64,000 nt of DNA. It comes from Rhodococcus gordoniae (GTDB lineage: Bacteria > Actinomycetota > Actinomycetes > Mycobacteriales > Mycobacteriaceae). The notes beneath the pieces were generated by a model, which had not been told where the DNA came from, did no database searches, and saw only the letters and a list, made by a program, of their open reading frames with translations. Where the stretch lies: NCBI RefSeq assembly GCF_001646655.1, contig NZ_LPZN01000014.1, positions 57,054 to 121,053 on the forward strand, written 5' to 3'. Positions 1 to 8,217 of this stretch are shown piece by piece; position 1 is the stretch's first letter; each line of letters begins with the position of its first letter. Position numbers and translations under genes: made by a program.

Positions 1-1491
1 CCCGACTTCGTCTTCTGGATCGGCGCCGGCGCGATGGCCGGGGCGGCAGTCGTGGGCATCAACGCCAGCCGTAGCGGCCCGGAGATCGCCCGGGACATCC
101 GGCACGCGGATATCGACCTGGTGATCACCGAATCCCGGCTCGCGCACCTGCTCGAAGGCGTCGATCACGGTCTCGCCGACGACAGGATCTACGACATCGA
201 CGACGCGCGGTACGGGCAGTTCCTCGAGCCGTTCCGCGGTGCAGACCTGCCGGAGGCGATCCCGTCCGCCGACGACATCGCGCTGCTGCTGTTCAGTTCC
301 GGGTCCACCGGTGCGCCGAAGGCCGTCATCGTCGGGCAGGGACGATTGGCCCGCCTTCTCGGGCCGCTCACCGAGCGTGTGCGCATGCGCGAGGATTCGG
401 TCGCCTATCTGTGCATGCCGCTCTTCCACGGCAACGCGGTCATGCTCAACCTCGGCACGGCCATGCGGGCCGGCGCGACCGTCTGCCTCATCCGGAAGTT
501 CTCCGCAAGCCGGTTCTCCGACGACATCCACCGCTACGGCGCCACCTTCGTCAACTACGTGGGACGGGCACTGTCGTATGTCCTGAGCCGTCCCGAAGAC
601 CCCCGCGACCGCACGAGCACCCTGGAATTGGCGTTCGGCACCGAGGCGTCCGAGGCCGACGTGGCCCGCTTCTCCGAACGTTTCGGGTGCACGGTCGTCG
701 AAGGCTACGGCATGAGCGAGGGGGTCTTCCGCATCAACCGCACCCCGGACACCCCGGCCGGTTCGCTCGGAGTCGCCGTCGGTGACGTCGACGTCCGCAT
801 TCTCGACGAGGCCACGGGCAAGGAATGTCCCCGCGCACGCTTCGACGAGTCGGGTCGTCTCCTCAACAGTGAGGCCGTCGGCCAGATCGTCGCCTGCAAC
901 ACCGCACACACCTTCGAGGGCTACTACAAGAACCCCGAGGCGATGGCCGACCGGATCAAGGGGAACGACTTCTGGTCGGGAGACCTCGGATACCGCGACG
1001 AGAACGACTTCTTCTACTTCGCGGGCAGATCCTCCGACTGGCTCCGTGTCGACAGCGAGAACTTCTCCGCCGCCCCCGTCGAACGAATCGTTCTCCGGGT
1101 TCCGGGCATCCTGTCCGCCCCGGTCTTCGCCGTGCCCGATCCGACCACCGGGGATCAGGTCATGTGCGCCGTCGAACTCGATCCCGGCGCGGAGTTCGAT
1201 CCGGCGGTGTTCGGGGCCGTCCTCGCCGAGCAGCCCGACATGGGTGACAAGTGGTGGCCGCGGTTCGTGCGCGTCACCGCACAGATCCCGCTGACGGGGA
1301 GCAACAAGGTGAACAAGGCACCGCTGCGGGCGGTGGCGTGGAACACCACCGATCCGGTCTACGTGCGTGTCGGACGGACGCCGGAGTACGTTCTGCTCGA
1401 CGACGAGGCGCGAGCGCGCATCGAGCAGGAGTTCGTCGCCAACGGCCGGGCGGCCCTGTTGCCGACCGCGGAGCCCGCTACGGTCGCGTGA
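1..1491 (+). CDS. FadD17-like acyl-CoA ligase (5' end outside window)
   Basis: The reading frame is open from base 1, so the gene begins outside the window; 496 codons remain. It is an AMP-forming acyl-CoA synthetase. The P-loop reads SSGSTGAPKAV, followed by GYGMSEG and by SGDLGYRDENDFFYFAGRSSDWLRV, split here as the hinge motif GDLGYRDEN and then RSSDWLRVD. The C-terminal lysine motif is GSNKVNKAP. It resembles the second FadD17-type protein at 50451-52085 along its length, including the SENFSAAPVERIV/GENLGAAPIERIL segment. Family knowledge suggests CoA activation of a short steroid side-chain acid. It lies 160 bases upstream of kshA on the same strand, separated by an operator-like repeat, so it is probably a distinct transcription unit. 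The exact substrate is not deducible. Confidence 0.85.
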   Translation, partial: PDFVFWIGAGAMAGAAVVGINASRSGPEIARDIRHADIDLVITESRLAHLLEGVDHGLADDRIYDIDDARYGQFLEPFRGADLPEAIPSADDIALLLFSSGSTGAPKAVIVGQGRLARLLGPLTERVRMREDSVAYLCMPLFHGNAVMLNLGTAMRAGATVCLIRKFSASRFSDDIHRYGATFVNYVGRALSYVLSRPEDPRDRTSTLELAFGTEASEADVARFSERFGCTVVEGYGMSEGVFRINRTPDTPAGSLGVAVGDVDVRILDEATGKECPRARFDESGRLLNSEAVGQIVACNTAHTFEGYYKNPEAMADRIKGNDFWSGDLGYRDENDFFYFAGRSSDWLRVDSENFSAAPVERIVLRVPGILSAPVFAVPDPTTGDQVMCAVELDPGAEFDPAVFGAVLAEQPDMGDKWWPRFVRVTAQIPLTGSNKVNKAPLRAVAWNTTDPVYVRVGRTPEYVLLDDEARARIEQEFVANGRAALLPTAEPATVA

Positions 1492-1554
1492 TCGCAGGGG
1501 CCTTCGTTTCCGGCACCGGCGGAGGTCTCGACCAGTGAGATGCCCTCATCAGGG

Positions 1555-1573
1555 GTGATTCCGATCACCTAGC
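1555..1573. promoter_or_regulatory. Operator-like repeat upstream of kshA
   Basis: GGTGATTCCGATCACC is an inverted repeat with 6-base arms. It overlaps TTCCGATCACC, a degenerate form of the TCCCG-N-TSA-N-CGGGA palindrome found before other genes of the left half. The site lies about 80 bases before the kshA start, as do the better copies. Only the left half-site and centre match, so assignment to that regulon is weak. Confidence 0.35.
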
Positions 1574-1654
1574 GTGCAGGTCGTATAGCGACGGAACGCT
1601 TCATCGGACTCCGCCGCCTGAACCCCAACGCTTCCCTTCCTCCCGAAAGGACGG

Positions 1655-2854
1655 ATGACCGTGAGCCTCGGCACTTCCGAACAATCCGAGATCCGTGAGA
1701 TCGTCGCCGGGTCGACTCCCGCCCGCTTCGCCCGGGGCTGGCACTGCCTGGGTCTGTCGAAGGACTTCAAGGACGGCAAGCCTCACTCGGTCGAGGCCTT
1801 CGGCACCAAGCTCGTGGTGTGGGCCGACAGCAACGACGAGATCAAGATCCTCGACGCGTACTGCCGGCACATGGGCGGGGACCTCAGCCGGGGCACCGTC
1901 AAGGGCGACGAGATCGCGTGTCCCTTCCACGATTGGCGCTGGGGCGGCAACGGTCGCTGCAAGAACATCCCGTATGCGCGGCGAGTTCCTCCGATCGCGA
2001 AGACCCGCGCATGGCACACCCTCGACCAGGACGGCATGCTCTTCGTGTGGCACGACCCGCAGGGGAACCCGCCGCCGGCCGACGTGACCATCCCGCGCAT
2101 CGAAGGTGCGACGAGCGACGAGTGGACCGACTGGGTCTGGTACACCACCGAGGTCGACACGAACTGCCGTGAGATCATCGACAACATCGTCGACATGGCG
2201 CACTTCTTCTATGTGCACTACTCCTTCCCGACGTACTTCAAGAACGTCTTCGAAGGACAGGTGGCGAGCCAGTTCATGCGCGGTCAGGCCCGGGAAGATG
2301 CCCGTCCGCATGCGGCCGGACAGCCGAAGATGCTGGGCAGCCGCTCGGATGCGAGCTATTTCGGACCGTCCTTCATGATCGACGACCTCGTCTACCAGTA
2401 CGAGGGGTATGACGTCGAGTCGGTTCTGATCAACTGCCACTATCCGGTCTCCCAGGACAAGTTCGTGCTGATGTACGGCATGATCGTCAAGAAGTCCGAC
2501 CGTCTCGAAGGCGAGCAGGCCTTGCAGACCGCTCAGCAGTTCGGGACCTTCATCGCCAAGGGCTTCGAGCAGGACATCGAGATCTGGCGGAACAAGACGC
2601 GCATCGACAACCCGCTCCTGTGCGAGGAGGACGGCCCCGTCTACCAGTTGCGTCGCTGGTACGAGCAGTTCTATGTGGACGTCGAGGACGTCAAGCCGGA
2701 AATGACCGACCGCTTCGAATTCGAGATGGACACCACCCGTCCGGTGGCGGCCTGGATGAAGGAGGTCGAGGAGAACATCGCTCGCAAGACCGCCCTCGAC
2801 GGAGCCGGCGCTGCCGAACAGGCCGGCGCGCAGCAGTCCACCACCGCGGACTAG
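1655..2854 (+). CDS. kshA: 3-ketosteroid 9alpha-hydroxylase, oxygenase subunit KshA
   Basis: This is the Rieske terminal oxygenase that, with reductase KshB, 9alpha-hydroxylates 3-ketosteroids and so triggers opening of ring B. The 399-residue length is typical. The Rieske cluster ligands are visible as C70-x-H72 and C89-x2-H92. The mononuclear iron site is D180, H183 and H188 in DNIVDMAHFFYVH, with D307 in GFEQDIEIW, matching the known KshA facial triad. The ATG has the strong ribosome site GAAAGGA. It is followed after 11 bases by a small Cys-rich gene and then an SDR. KshB is encoded 1.2 kb away on the other strand, so both partners are present. Rhodococci often carry several KshA paralogues, and which one this is cannot be told here. 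Confidence 0.95.
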   Translation: MTVSLGTSEQSEIREIVAGSTPARFARGWHCLGLSKDFKDGKPHSVEAFGTKLVVWADSNDEIKILDAYCRHMGGDLSRGTVKGDEIACPFHDWRWGGNGRCKNIPYARRVPPIAKTRAWHTLDQDGMLFVWHDPQGNPPPADVTIPRIEGATSDEWTDWVWYTTEVDTNCREIIDNIVDMAHFFYVHYSFPTYFKNVFEGQVASQFMRGQAREDARPHAAGQPKMLGSRSDASYFGPSFMIDDLVYQYEGYDVESVLINCHYPVSQDKFVLMYGMIVKKSDRLEGEQALQTAQQFGTFIAKGFEQDIEIWRNKTRIDNPLLCEEDGPVYQLRRWYEQFYVDVEDVKPEMTDRFEFEMDTTRPVAAWMKEVEENIARKTALDGAGAAEQAGAQQSTTAD

Positions 2855-2865
2855 GAGCGGAGAAC

Positions 2866-3135
2866 ATGCAGAACCGGATGGAGCCGTTGCGGTGCGGCGA
2901 ATGCGCCGCGCAGGTGCTGGTCCAGAAGAACAGCTGGGAGCACACGTCCATCCAGTGGAACGCCGACGCGCGCCGTCGTTGTCCTGTCGTTCAGGACGAC
3001 GACGGTCGCGACGGCCGCCCCGGTGCGCCCCGGATGTCGTGTCCGCATCTGGATGCGGCGATCACCCGGGCGGCCACCGCGGGCGTCATCGAGGTGTTCG
3101 ACGACACCCCGATCAAACCTCCCATCGTGCACTGA
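2866..3135 (+). CDS. Small Cys-containing protein downstream of kshA
   Basis: An 89-residue protein starts 11 bases after kshA, behind the ribosome site AGGAGCGG, so it is very probably co-transcribed and co-expressed. Cysteines occur as C10-x2-C13 near the N-terminus, then C40 and C60; the last two sit in RRRCPVV and MSCPH. The pattern could hold a metal or a small iron-sulfur centre, but it does not fit a standard ferredoxin spacing. No signal peptide or membrane segment is visible. I cannot assign a function. Its position suggests an accessory role for the Rieske oxygenase, which is inference from context only. Confidence 0.8.
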   Translation: MQNRMEPLRCGECAAQVLVQKNSWEHTSIQWNADARRRCPVVQDDDGRDGRPGAPRMSCPHLDAAITRAATAGVIEVFDDTPIKPPIVH

Positions 3136-3187
3136 CGTCCACGCACCGAACTCTCGTTTTCCGACTACTTCCCGTAAGGACCCGATC

Positions 3188-3991
3188 ATGACCGAACGTC
3201 TCGACCTCGATCGCTCGCACTACGGCCCGTGGGCCGTCATCGCCGGCGGATCCGAAGGTGTCGGTGCGGCGTTCGCCGACGAACTGAGCCGCGCGGGATT
3301 CGATCTCGTGCTCATCGCCCGTAAGCCGGGGCCTCTCGAGGAGACGGCGGACAAGGCGCGCAGCAACGGCGTGCAGGTGCGCACCCTCGCGCTGGACCTC
3401 CTCGACGACGACGCGGTGGACCAGATCCGCCGGGCGACCGAGGACATCGAGGTCGGGCTGTTCATCTTCAACGCCGGCGCCAACAGCTACGGCCACGAGT
3501 TCGTCACCGGTGATATCGACGGATTCCGCGGTGTGATCGAACTCAACGTCCACCGTCAGGTCGAGTTGTCGCATCTGTTCGGTGGGCCGATGAAGGAACG
3601 CGGTCGCGGTGGCATCATGCTGCTCGGATCGCTCTCCGGGTACATGGGAGCCGAGCATCAGAGCATCTACGCGGCATCGAAGGCGTTCAGCCGCGTCTTC
3701 GCCGAGAGCCTGTGGCTCGAACTCGCGCCGCACGGTGTGCACGTCGTCGAACTCGTCCTCGGCGTGACCCGTACGCCCGCGATGGTGCGCGCGGGTCTGA
3801 ACTTCGACATTCCCGGGATGCTCGTCGCCGAGCCGGAGGATGTCGCGCGCGAGGGCCTCGAACACCTCCAGGACGGTCCCGTATGGGTCGCGGGCGGCAA
3901 CTACGAGGCCGCGGTCAAGCGCAGCGGGTTCCCTCGCGACAAGCTCGTCCACGGTGCCGCGGCGGCGATGCGGGCACTGCTCAATCGCTGA
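3188..3991 (+). CDS. Short-chain dehydrogenase/reductase in the kshA operon
   Basis: A 267-residue classical SDR. The nucleotide-binding turn is AGGSEGVGAAFADEL, and ARK after the second strand favours NADP(H). The NAG motif is present as FNAGANS. The catalytic serine is in GSLSG and the Tyr-Lys pair in IYAASKAFS. It starts 52 bases after the small Cys-rich gene with the ribosome site GTAAGGA, and probably belongs to the kshA transcript. Context suggests oxidation or reduction of a steroid hydroxyl or ketone. The family is too broad to name the position on the ring. Confidence 0.85.
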   Translation: MTERLDLDRSHYGPWAVIAGGSEGVGAAFADELSRAGFDLVLIARKPGPLEETADKARSNGVQVRTLALDLLDDDAVDQIRRATEDIEVGLFIFNAGANSYGHEFVTGDIDGFRGVIELNVHRQVELSHLFGGPMKERGRGGIMLLGSLSGYMGAEHQSIYAASKAFSRVFAESLWLELAPHGVHVVELVLGVTRTPAMVRAGLNFDIPGMLVAEPEDVAREGLEHLQDGPVWVAGGNYEAAVKRSGFPRDKLVHGAAAAMRALLNR

Positions 3992-4004
3992 TCCACCCCA
4001 TACG

Positions 4005-4042
4005 GATCGTCCCCGGGTGCCTCACGGCATCCGGGGACGATC
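4005..4042. terminator. Bidirectional hairpin between SDR and kshB
   Basis: A 17-base stem begins at GATCGTCCCCGG and pairs with CCGGGGACGATC around a short loop. It lies between the convergent ends of the SDR gene and kshB. There is no strong T-run, as is common in high-GC actinobacteria. Confidence 0.7.
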
Positions 4043-4056
4043 TCGTTGTGGGGGAC

Positions 4057-5109
4057 TCAGAAGTCGATGCGCACGTTCTTGCTCTTGGGCCGGGCCTGGC
4101 ACGCGAGGACGTAACCGTTGGCGATGTCCTCCTCGTCGAGGATCGCGGAGGGCGGGGTGTCCACCTCTCCTTCGACGACGGTGCACGCGCACGACCCGCA
4201 CTCGCCCTCACGGCACGAATACGGCACGTCCAGGCCCTTGGACAGCATGATGTCCACCAGGGTGGCGCTGCGCGGCCACACGAGCTCGTGCTCCTCGCCG
4301 TCGAGTTGCACTGTCGCAGAGGTCGCGTCGGCATCCGCCTCGTCGATCTCGACGAGGGGGACGTCGGCGAACGGATCGCCGGACAGCGAGGTGAAGACCT
4401 CGGCGTGGATCCGGTCCTTGGGGACACCCGCAAGGAGCAGGCTGTTGCGGACGGTGTCCATGAACGGGCCGGGCCCGCACATGTACGCGCGGTGATCGGC
4501 GAAGGAGGAGATCAAGGTCGCGAGTTGCTGCGGGGACGGCAGGCCCTGCACGCTCTCGAGCCAGTGGACGACGGTGAGGGCGTCGGGGTGTCGTGCGGCG
4601 AGCTCACGGAGTTCTTCGGCGAAGATGACCGATTTCTCGTCACGATTGCCGTAGATCACCACCACATTGCGGTTTCCGCTGTGCAGTGCCGACTTGAGGA
4701 TCGACATGACGGGGGTGATCCCGCTTCCACCGGCGAACAGTACGAGCTTCTCGGTGAGGTCGGCCGGGGTGAAGACTCCCGCGGGAGGCAGCACCTCGAT
4801 GCTCTGGCCGGCGGTGATGTTGTCGCACAGCCAGTTCGAGCCGTATCCGTCGGCGGTGCGCTTGACCGTGACCTTGAGCGGTTCGTCGGCGTGCGGTGAG
4901 CTCGCCAGGGAGTAGCACCGAGCCACGGAACCCGTCACGTCGCTGGGGATGCGCAAGGTCAGGAACTGGCCGGGCTTGTAGGTGAAGTCCGCGCGGCGAT
5001 CCTGGGGTACGTCGAACACCAGTGAACACGCGTCTGCGGTCTCCTGGACGACTGCACTGACGGTCAGCACAGCGGAACGTGAACTGACCGGTGCCTGGAC
5101 GGCTGTCAT
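4057..5109 (-). CDS. kshB: 3-ketosteroid 9alpha-hydroxylase reductase KshB
   Basis: KshB passes electrons from NADH through FAD and a [2Fe-2S] cluster to KshA. The 350-residue protein has the expected order. The FAD-binding barrel carries RCYSLASSP. The NAD domain carries GGSGITPVMS and CGPGPFM. The C-terminal plant-type ferredoxin domain has ligands C299, C304, C307 and C337. The chosen ATG at 5109 has GAAGGGAACC upstream. The long open frame beyond this start (to 6252) runs antisense-like across the MFS gene and is not coding. A palindrome of the left-half regulon lies 78 bases upstream of the start. The same reductase could serve more than one KshA paralogue. Confidence 0.95.
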   Translation of the reverse strand: MTAVQAPVSSRSAVLTVSAVVQETADACSLVFDVPQDRRADFTYKPGQFLTLRIPSDVTGSVARCYSLASSPHADEPLKVTVKRTADGYGSNWLCDNITAGQSIEVLPPAGVFTPADLTEKLVLFAGGSGITPVMSILKSALHSGNRNVVVIYGNRDEKSVIFAEELRELAARHPDALTVVHWLESVQGLPSPQQLATLISSFADHRAYMCGPGPFMDTVRNSLLLAGVPKDRIHAEVFTSLSGDPFADVPLVEIDEADADATSATVQLDGEEHELVWPRSATLVDIMLSKGLDVPYSCREGECGSCACTVVEGEVDTPPSAILDEEDIANGYVLACQARPKSKNVRIDF

Positions 5110-5186
5110 CGCAGCGGGTTCCCTTCGATACAACAATTTTCGATCGGACCACGGTAGAACGCCGCCCGATACACACGCGCGTCTCC

Positions 5187-5201
5187 TCCCGGTAATCGGG
5201 A
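5187..5201. promoter_or_regulatory. Left-half regulon palindrome, kshB promoter
   Basis: TCCCGGTAATCGGGA differs at one central base from TCCCG-N-TSA-N-CGGGA. It lies 78 bases upstream of the kshB start codon. It is embedded in a larger hairpin (5181-5215, arms GTCTCCTCCCGG/CCGGGAGGAGAC) that can also serve as terminator for the MFS gene ending at 5229, so one element may do both jobs. Confidence 0.55.
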
Positions 5202-5228
5202 CACCGGGAGGAGACAGGGCATTCGGGA

Positions 5229-6674
5229 TCAGGCGGCGCGTGCGGTGCGGGGGATCAGCACGGTGATCCCGATCGTGACCACGGACAGGACGATGAGCAT
5301 GACACCGACCATGTTGATTCCGGCGAGTGGGGTCGCCGCGAAGGCGAGCAGCATGGTGGCGATCGACGTACCGACACCCTGGCCCGCGGTGCGCAGCACG
5401 GCGTTCGTGCCGGTCGTCTCGCTCGTGTTGTGCTCGGGCACTGCCTCGACGATCAGGTTGGGAATTGCCGTGTAGGCGAAGGCGGTGGCGACGGAGACCA
5501 CCACGACCATCGCGGTCATGGCGACCACGGAGTGGTGTGCCGTGAGCATGACGACCGTTCCGACGACGAACAGACCGGTACCGAGCAGCATCGACACCCG
5601 CGAACCCACTGCGGCGGAGATCCGTCCGCTCAGCGGGGTGCACACGAAGCCGAACAGGGAGCCGATGAACGACAGCCAGCCTGCGTGCGTCGCGCTGAGA
5701 CCGAGGCCGAAGCCGCCGGTCGACGGCGTCTGCATGATGATCGGGATGATCATGGTGATCACACCCAGCGGTCCCGCCGCGATCGCCACGGTGGCCAGCA
5801 TCGTGAGGGAGAACTTGCGATCGGTGAACAGGCGCACGTTGATGATGGGGGAGGGGATCCGGAGCTCCCAGCGCACGAACAGGACCAGTGCGACGGTGCC
5901 ACCGAGGATGAGGCCCAGGGTGCGCGCATCGGACCATCCCCACGCCTGGGACTTGTTGACACCGAGCAGGATCGCGGCGACAGCACCCGCGAAGCCGACC
6001 GCTCCGAGGTAGTCGATCTTCTCGGAGGTCCCGGTGGGTCGGCGCCAGGGGAGGACGAACCAGACGAGCAGCAGCGCGAAGAGCGCATAGACGGCCGCCA
6101 CGACGAAGATCATGTGCCAGCTTGCGTTGTCGATCAGCAGGCCGGCGACGAGCAGCGACGCCGAACCCGCGGCGACGGCGGAACCGGAGATCAGTGCCAC
6201 CGCGACGGGAACGCGCTCGGCCGGAAGGTGTTCGCGTGCCAGGCCGATGCACAGCGGCAGAATCGCACCGGCCACACCCTGGATCGCGCGACCGACGATG
6301 ATGCTGGTGAGGCTGTCACCGACAGCGCTGACCGTCGAACCCACCGCCGCGACGGCGAGAAGGATCATCAGGATCCGTTCCCGGCCGTACATGTCGCCGA
6401 GCCGCCCGCACACCGCGGCGGATGCCGCGGACACGAGCAGGAAGGCCGTCACAGCCCACCCGACCGTCGATGCGTCGCTACCGAATTCGGTGATGAGCGT
6501 CGGAATCGCGGCGAACATCATGGATGTTTCGAACGCACTGATGATCTCGACGGCGATCAGGACCGACACGATCACCCACACCGGTTGCCGCCGGTCGAAT
6601 CGGCCCCGACCTGTGCGGGTCACGGATTCCGAGTGGGAGAGTTCGTTGGCGTAGGACGTCACAGCACATTCCAT
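5229..6674 (-). CDS. MFS transporter, DHA2-type (14-helix)
   Basis: About 481 residues from the ATG at 6674. A GTG at 6737 in the same frame is possible, but neither start has an excellent ribosome site. Alternating hydrophobic segments span the whole protein, consistent with 12-14 membrane helices. The signature loop GRLGDMYGRERIL after the second helix is the MFS motif A. The DHA2 family mostly exports drugs or hydrophobic compounds by proton antiport. It lies downstream of the OYE gene, separated by 127 bases that contain a perfect copy of the left-half palindrome, so it is probably regulated with the steroid genes. Steroid or intermediate export or uptake is inference. Confidence 0.85.
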   Translation of the reverse strand: MECAVTSYANELSHSESVTRTGRGRFDRRQPVWVIVSVLIAVEIISAFETSMMFAAIPTLITEFGSDASTVGWAVTAFLLVSAASAAVCGRLGDMYGRERILMILLAVAAVGSTVSAVGDSLTSIIVGRAIQGVAGAILPLCIGLAREHLPAERVPVAVALISGSAVAAGSASLLVAGLLIDNASWHMIFVVAAVYALFALLLVWFVLPWRRPTGTSEKIDYLGAVGFAGAVAAILLGVNKSQAWGWSDARTLGLILGGTVALVLFVRWELRIPSPIINVRLFTDRKFSLTMLATVAIAAGPLGVITMIIPIIMQTPSTGGFGLGLSATHAGWLSFIGSLFGFVCTPLSGRISAAVGSRVSMLLGTGLFVVGTVVMLTAHHSVVAMTAMVVVVSVATAFAYTAIPNLIVEAVPEHNTSETTGTNAVLRTAGQGVGTSIATMLLAFAATPLAGINMVGVMLIVLSVVTIGITVLIPRTARAA

Positions 6675-6758
6675 ACTCTCGGCGGCCCGATCTCGGGCCG
6701 CGGTTCCCGACCCACGAATGGGAGTGTCTCGGATCACTTTCTAGAGCAGGTGAGAGTC

Positions 6759-6788
6759 GTCCCGCTCTGTGATCCCGATGAGCGGGAC
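6759..6788. promoter_or_regulatory. Left-half regulon palindrome and hairpin, MFS promoter
   Basis: TCCCGATGAGCGGGA at 6773-6787 is a perfect TCCCG-N-TGA-N-CGGGA palindrome, 99 bases upstream of the MFS start. It overlaps a larger inverted repeat GTCCCGCTC/GAGCGGGAC (6759-6767 and 6780-6788) that could also terminate the OYE transcript. Confidence 0.6.
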
Positions 6789-6801
6789 CGCGTGCCGGAG
6801 A

Positions 6802-7947
6802 TCAGATGAGTGCGGCCTCGTGCACCGTGCGATCGAACTCGGGCAGCTCGGCACCGGTGCGCAGGGTCGTTGCGAGCGCCGGGTCGGCCAGATGCAGACG
6901 TCCGATGGCGATCAGGTCGAATTCGTCTTCGCCCAAACGTCGTTCGAGTTCGGGGACGTTGTTGCGCACGGGCGCACTGCCCTGCAGGCGGCTCTCGCGC
7001 AAGGAGGTCGCGATTCCCACGCTGCCCACCGCCATCGAGAGTGCTCCGGTGACCTTCTTCGCCCAGCCCGCGAGCGTGAGGTCGCTGCCTTCGAATGCCG
7101 GCATGTCGAAACGTCGGATGCTCGCGTCGAACACGTCGACACCTGCTTCGGCCAACGGCGTGAGGACGGCTTTCAGCTCGTCCGGCGTGTGGGCGATCCG
7201 CGCTTCGTAGTTCTGCTGCTTGTGCTGTGAGAACCGGTAGAAGATCGGCAGGTCGTCGCCGATGCGCGAGCGGATCGCGGCGACAACCGCAGCAGGGAAG
7301 CGGGTGCGGCGCGTGAGGTCTCCGCCCCATTCGTCGTCACGGAGATTCGTTCCCTCCCAGAGGAACGAGTCGAGCAGGTAACCGTGCCCTCCGTGCAGGG
7401 CGATGCCGTCGAAGCCGACCCGGGCCGCCGCGGCGGCGGCGTCGGCGTAGGCGGCGACGACCTGCTCGATGTCCTCGAGGGTCATGGCCCGTGTGGGGGC
7501 GGATGCCCGTTCGACGTAGCTCTTCCCGTAGGACGTGACGCCGAGCTCGCCCCAGATACCGGACGGCCGCATGGGGGTGAGAGCGGGATCGACATCGGCG
7601 GTCATCGCCCCCCAGAGGGGGCCGACATGCCAGAGCTGAGGAACGATACGTCCACCTTCGGCGTGGACGGCATCGACGACGCGGCGCCAGCCTTCGAGGG
7701 CTGCTTCGCCGTACATATGCGGCACCCGCGAGTTGTCGACCGCCGTCGGGTGGTCGATGGCGACACCCTCGGTGACGATCAGGGCGGTACCGCCCGCGGC
7801 CCGCCGCCGGTAGTACTCGACGACGTCCGCACCGGGCACGCCACCCGGCGAGTAGGAGCGGGTCATCGGGGACATCACGATGCGGTTGCGGAGCTCGAGA
7901 GAGCGCACCGTCAGGGGGCGGAAGAGGGGGGACTCGGTTTCTGGCAT
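6802..7947 (-). CDS. Old yellow enzyme-family NADH:flavin oxidoreductase
   Basis: A 381-residue TIM-barrel flavoprotein of the OYE family. The N-terminal FMN segment is LFRPLTVRSLELRNRIVMSPMTRSYS. The substrate-binding pair is H-G-G-H in ALHGGHGYLLDSFL, followed by NLRDDEWGG. The C-terminal phosphate-binding region is FDLIAIGRLHLADP. Family members reduce activated C=C bonds, and some act on 3-ketosteroid enones or bile-acid intermediates. The gene is divergent from an IclR regulator and precedes the MFS gene. The shared intergenic region holds a palindrome at 8101. A role in reducing a steroid double bond is inferred from context. Confidence 0.85.
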   Translation of the reverse strand: MPETESPLFRPLTVRSLELRNRIVMSPMTRSYSPGGVPGADVVEYYRRRAAGGTALIVTEGVAIDHPTAVDNSRVPHMYGEAALEGWRRVVDAVHAEGGRIVPQLWHVGPLWGAMTADVDPALTPMRPSGIWGELGVTSYGKSYVERASAPTRAMTLEDIEQVVAAYADAAAAAARVGFDGIALHGGHGYLLDSFLWEGTNLRDDEWGGDLTRRTRFPAAVVAAIRSRIGDDLPIFYRFSQHKQQNYEARIAHTPDELKAVLTPLAEAGVDVFDASIRRFDMPAFEGSDLTLAGWAKKVTGALSMAVGSVGIATSLRESRLQGSAPVRNNVPELERRLGEDEFDLIAIGRLHLADPALATTLRTGAELPEFDRTVHEAALI

Positions 7948-8100
7948 CGCGGTCTCGGCTCTTTCGACTCGTAGGATGACGGCTGCAGGGCGGATTCGGC
8001 CCGCGCCTCGGTTGTACCCACAGTCCGAGCCGCGAGGGCGAGTATCTCCTGCTCAGTGAGACGCGCGGAGGGAGCGGCGAGGCCGCCCGGCCCGCGGGGT

Positions 8101-8115
8101 GTCCGCTCAACGGGA
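8101..8115. promoter_or_regulatory. Left-half regulon palindrome, OYE/IclR divergent promoter
   Basis: GTCCGCTCAACGGGA has the centre and right half-site (TCA-N-CGGGA) intact and two changes in the left half. It is 103 bases before the IclR start and 154 before the OYE start. This would fit autoregulation by the IclR protein if it is the binding factor. Confidence 0.45.
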
Positions 8116-8217
8116 ATTGTGCAACAGGTCACCATCGAGTACTCTGGAGAGCGCCCACAAGAATCAATTTCAGTTTCGTCGCTGTCGTGGGTGACCAGGT
8201 TCGGAGAAAGGGTGGCG

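Noticed and set aside
5110..6252. N-terminal extension of kshB to 731 residues
   Set aside because: The extra part overlaps the MFS gene in another frame and is Arg-rich without family motifs. The ATG at 5109 has a good ribosome site and gives the normal KshB length.
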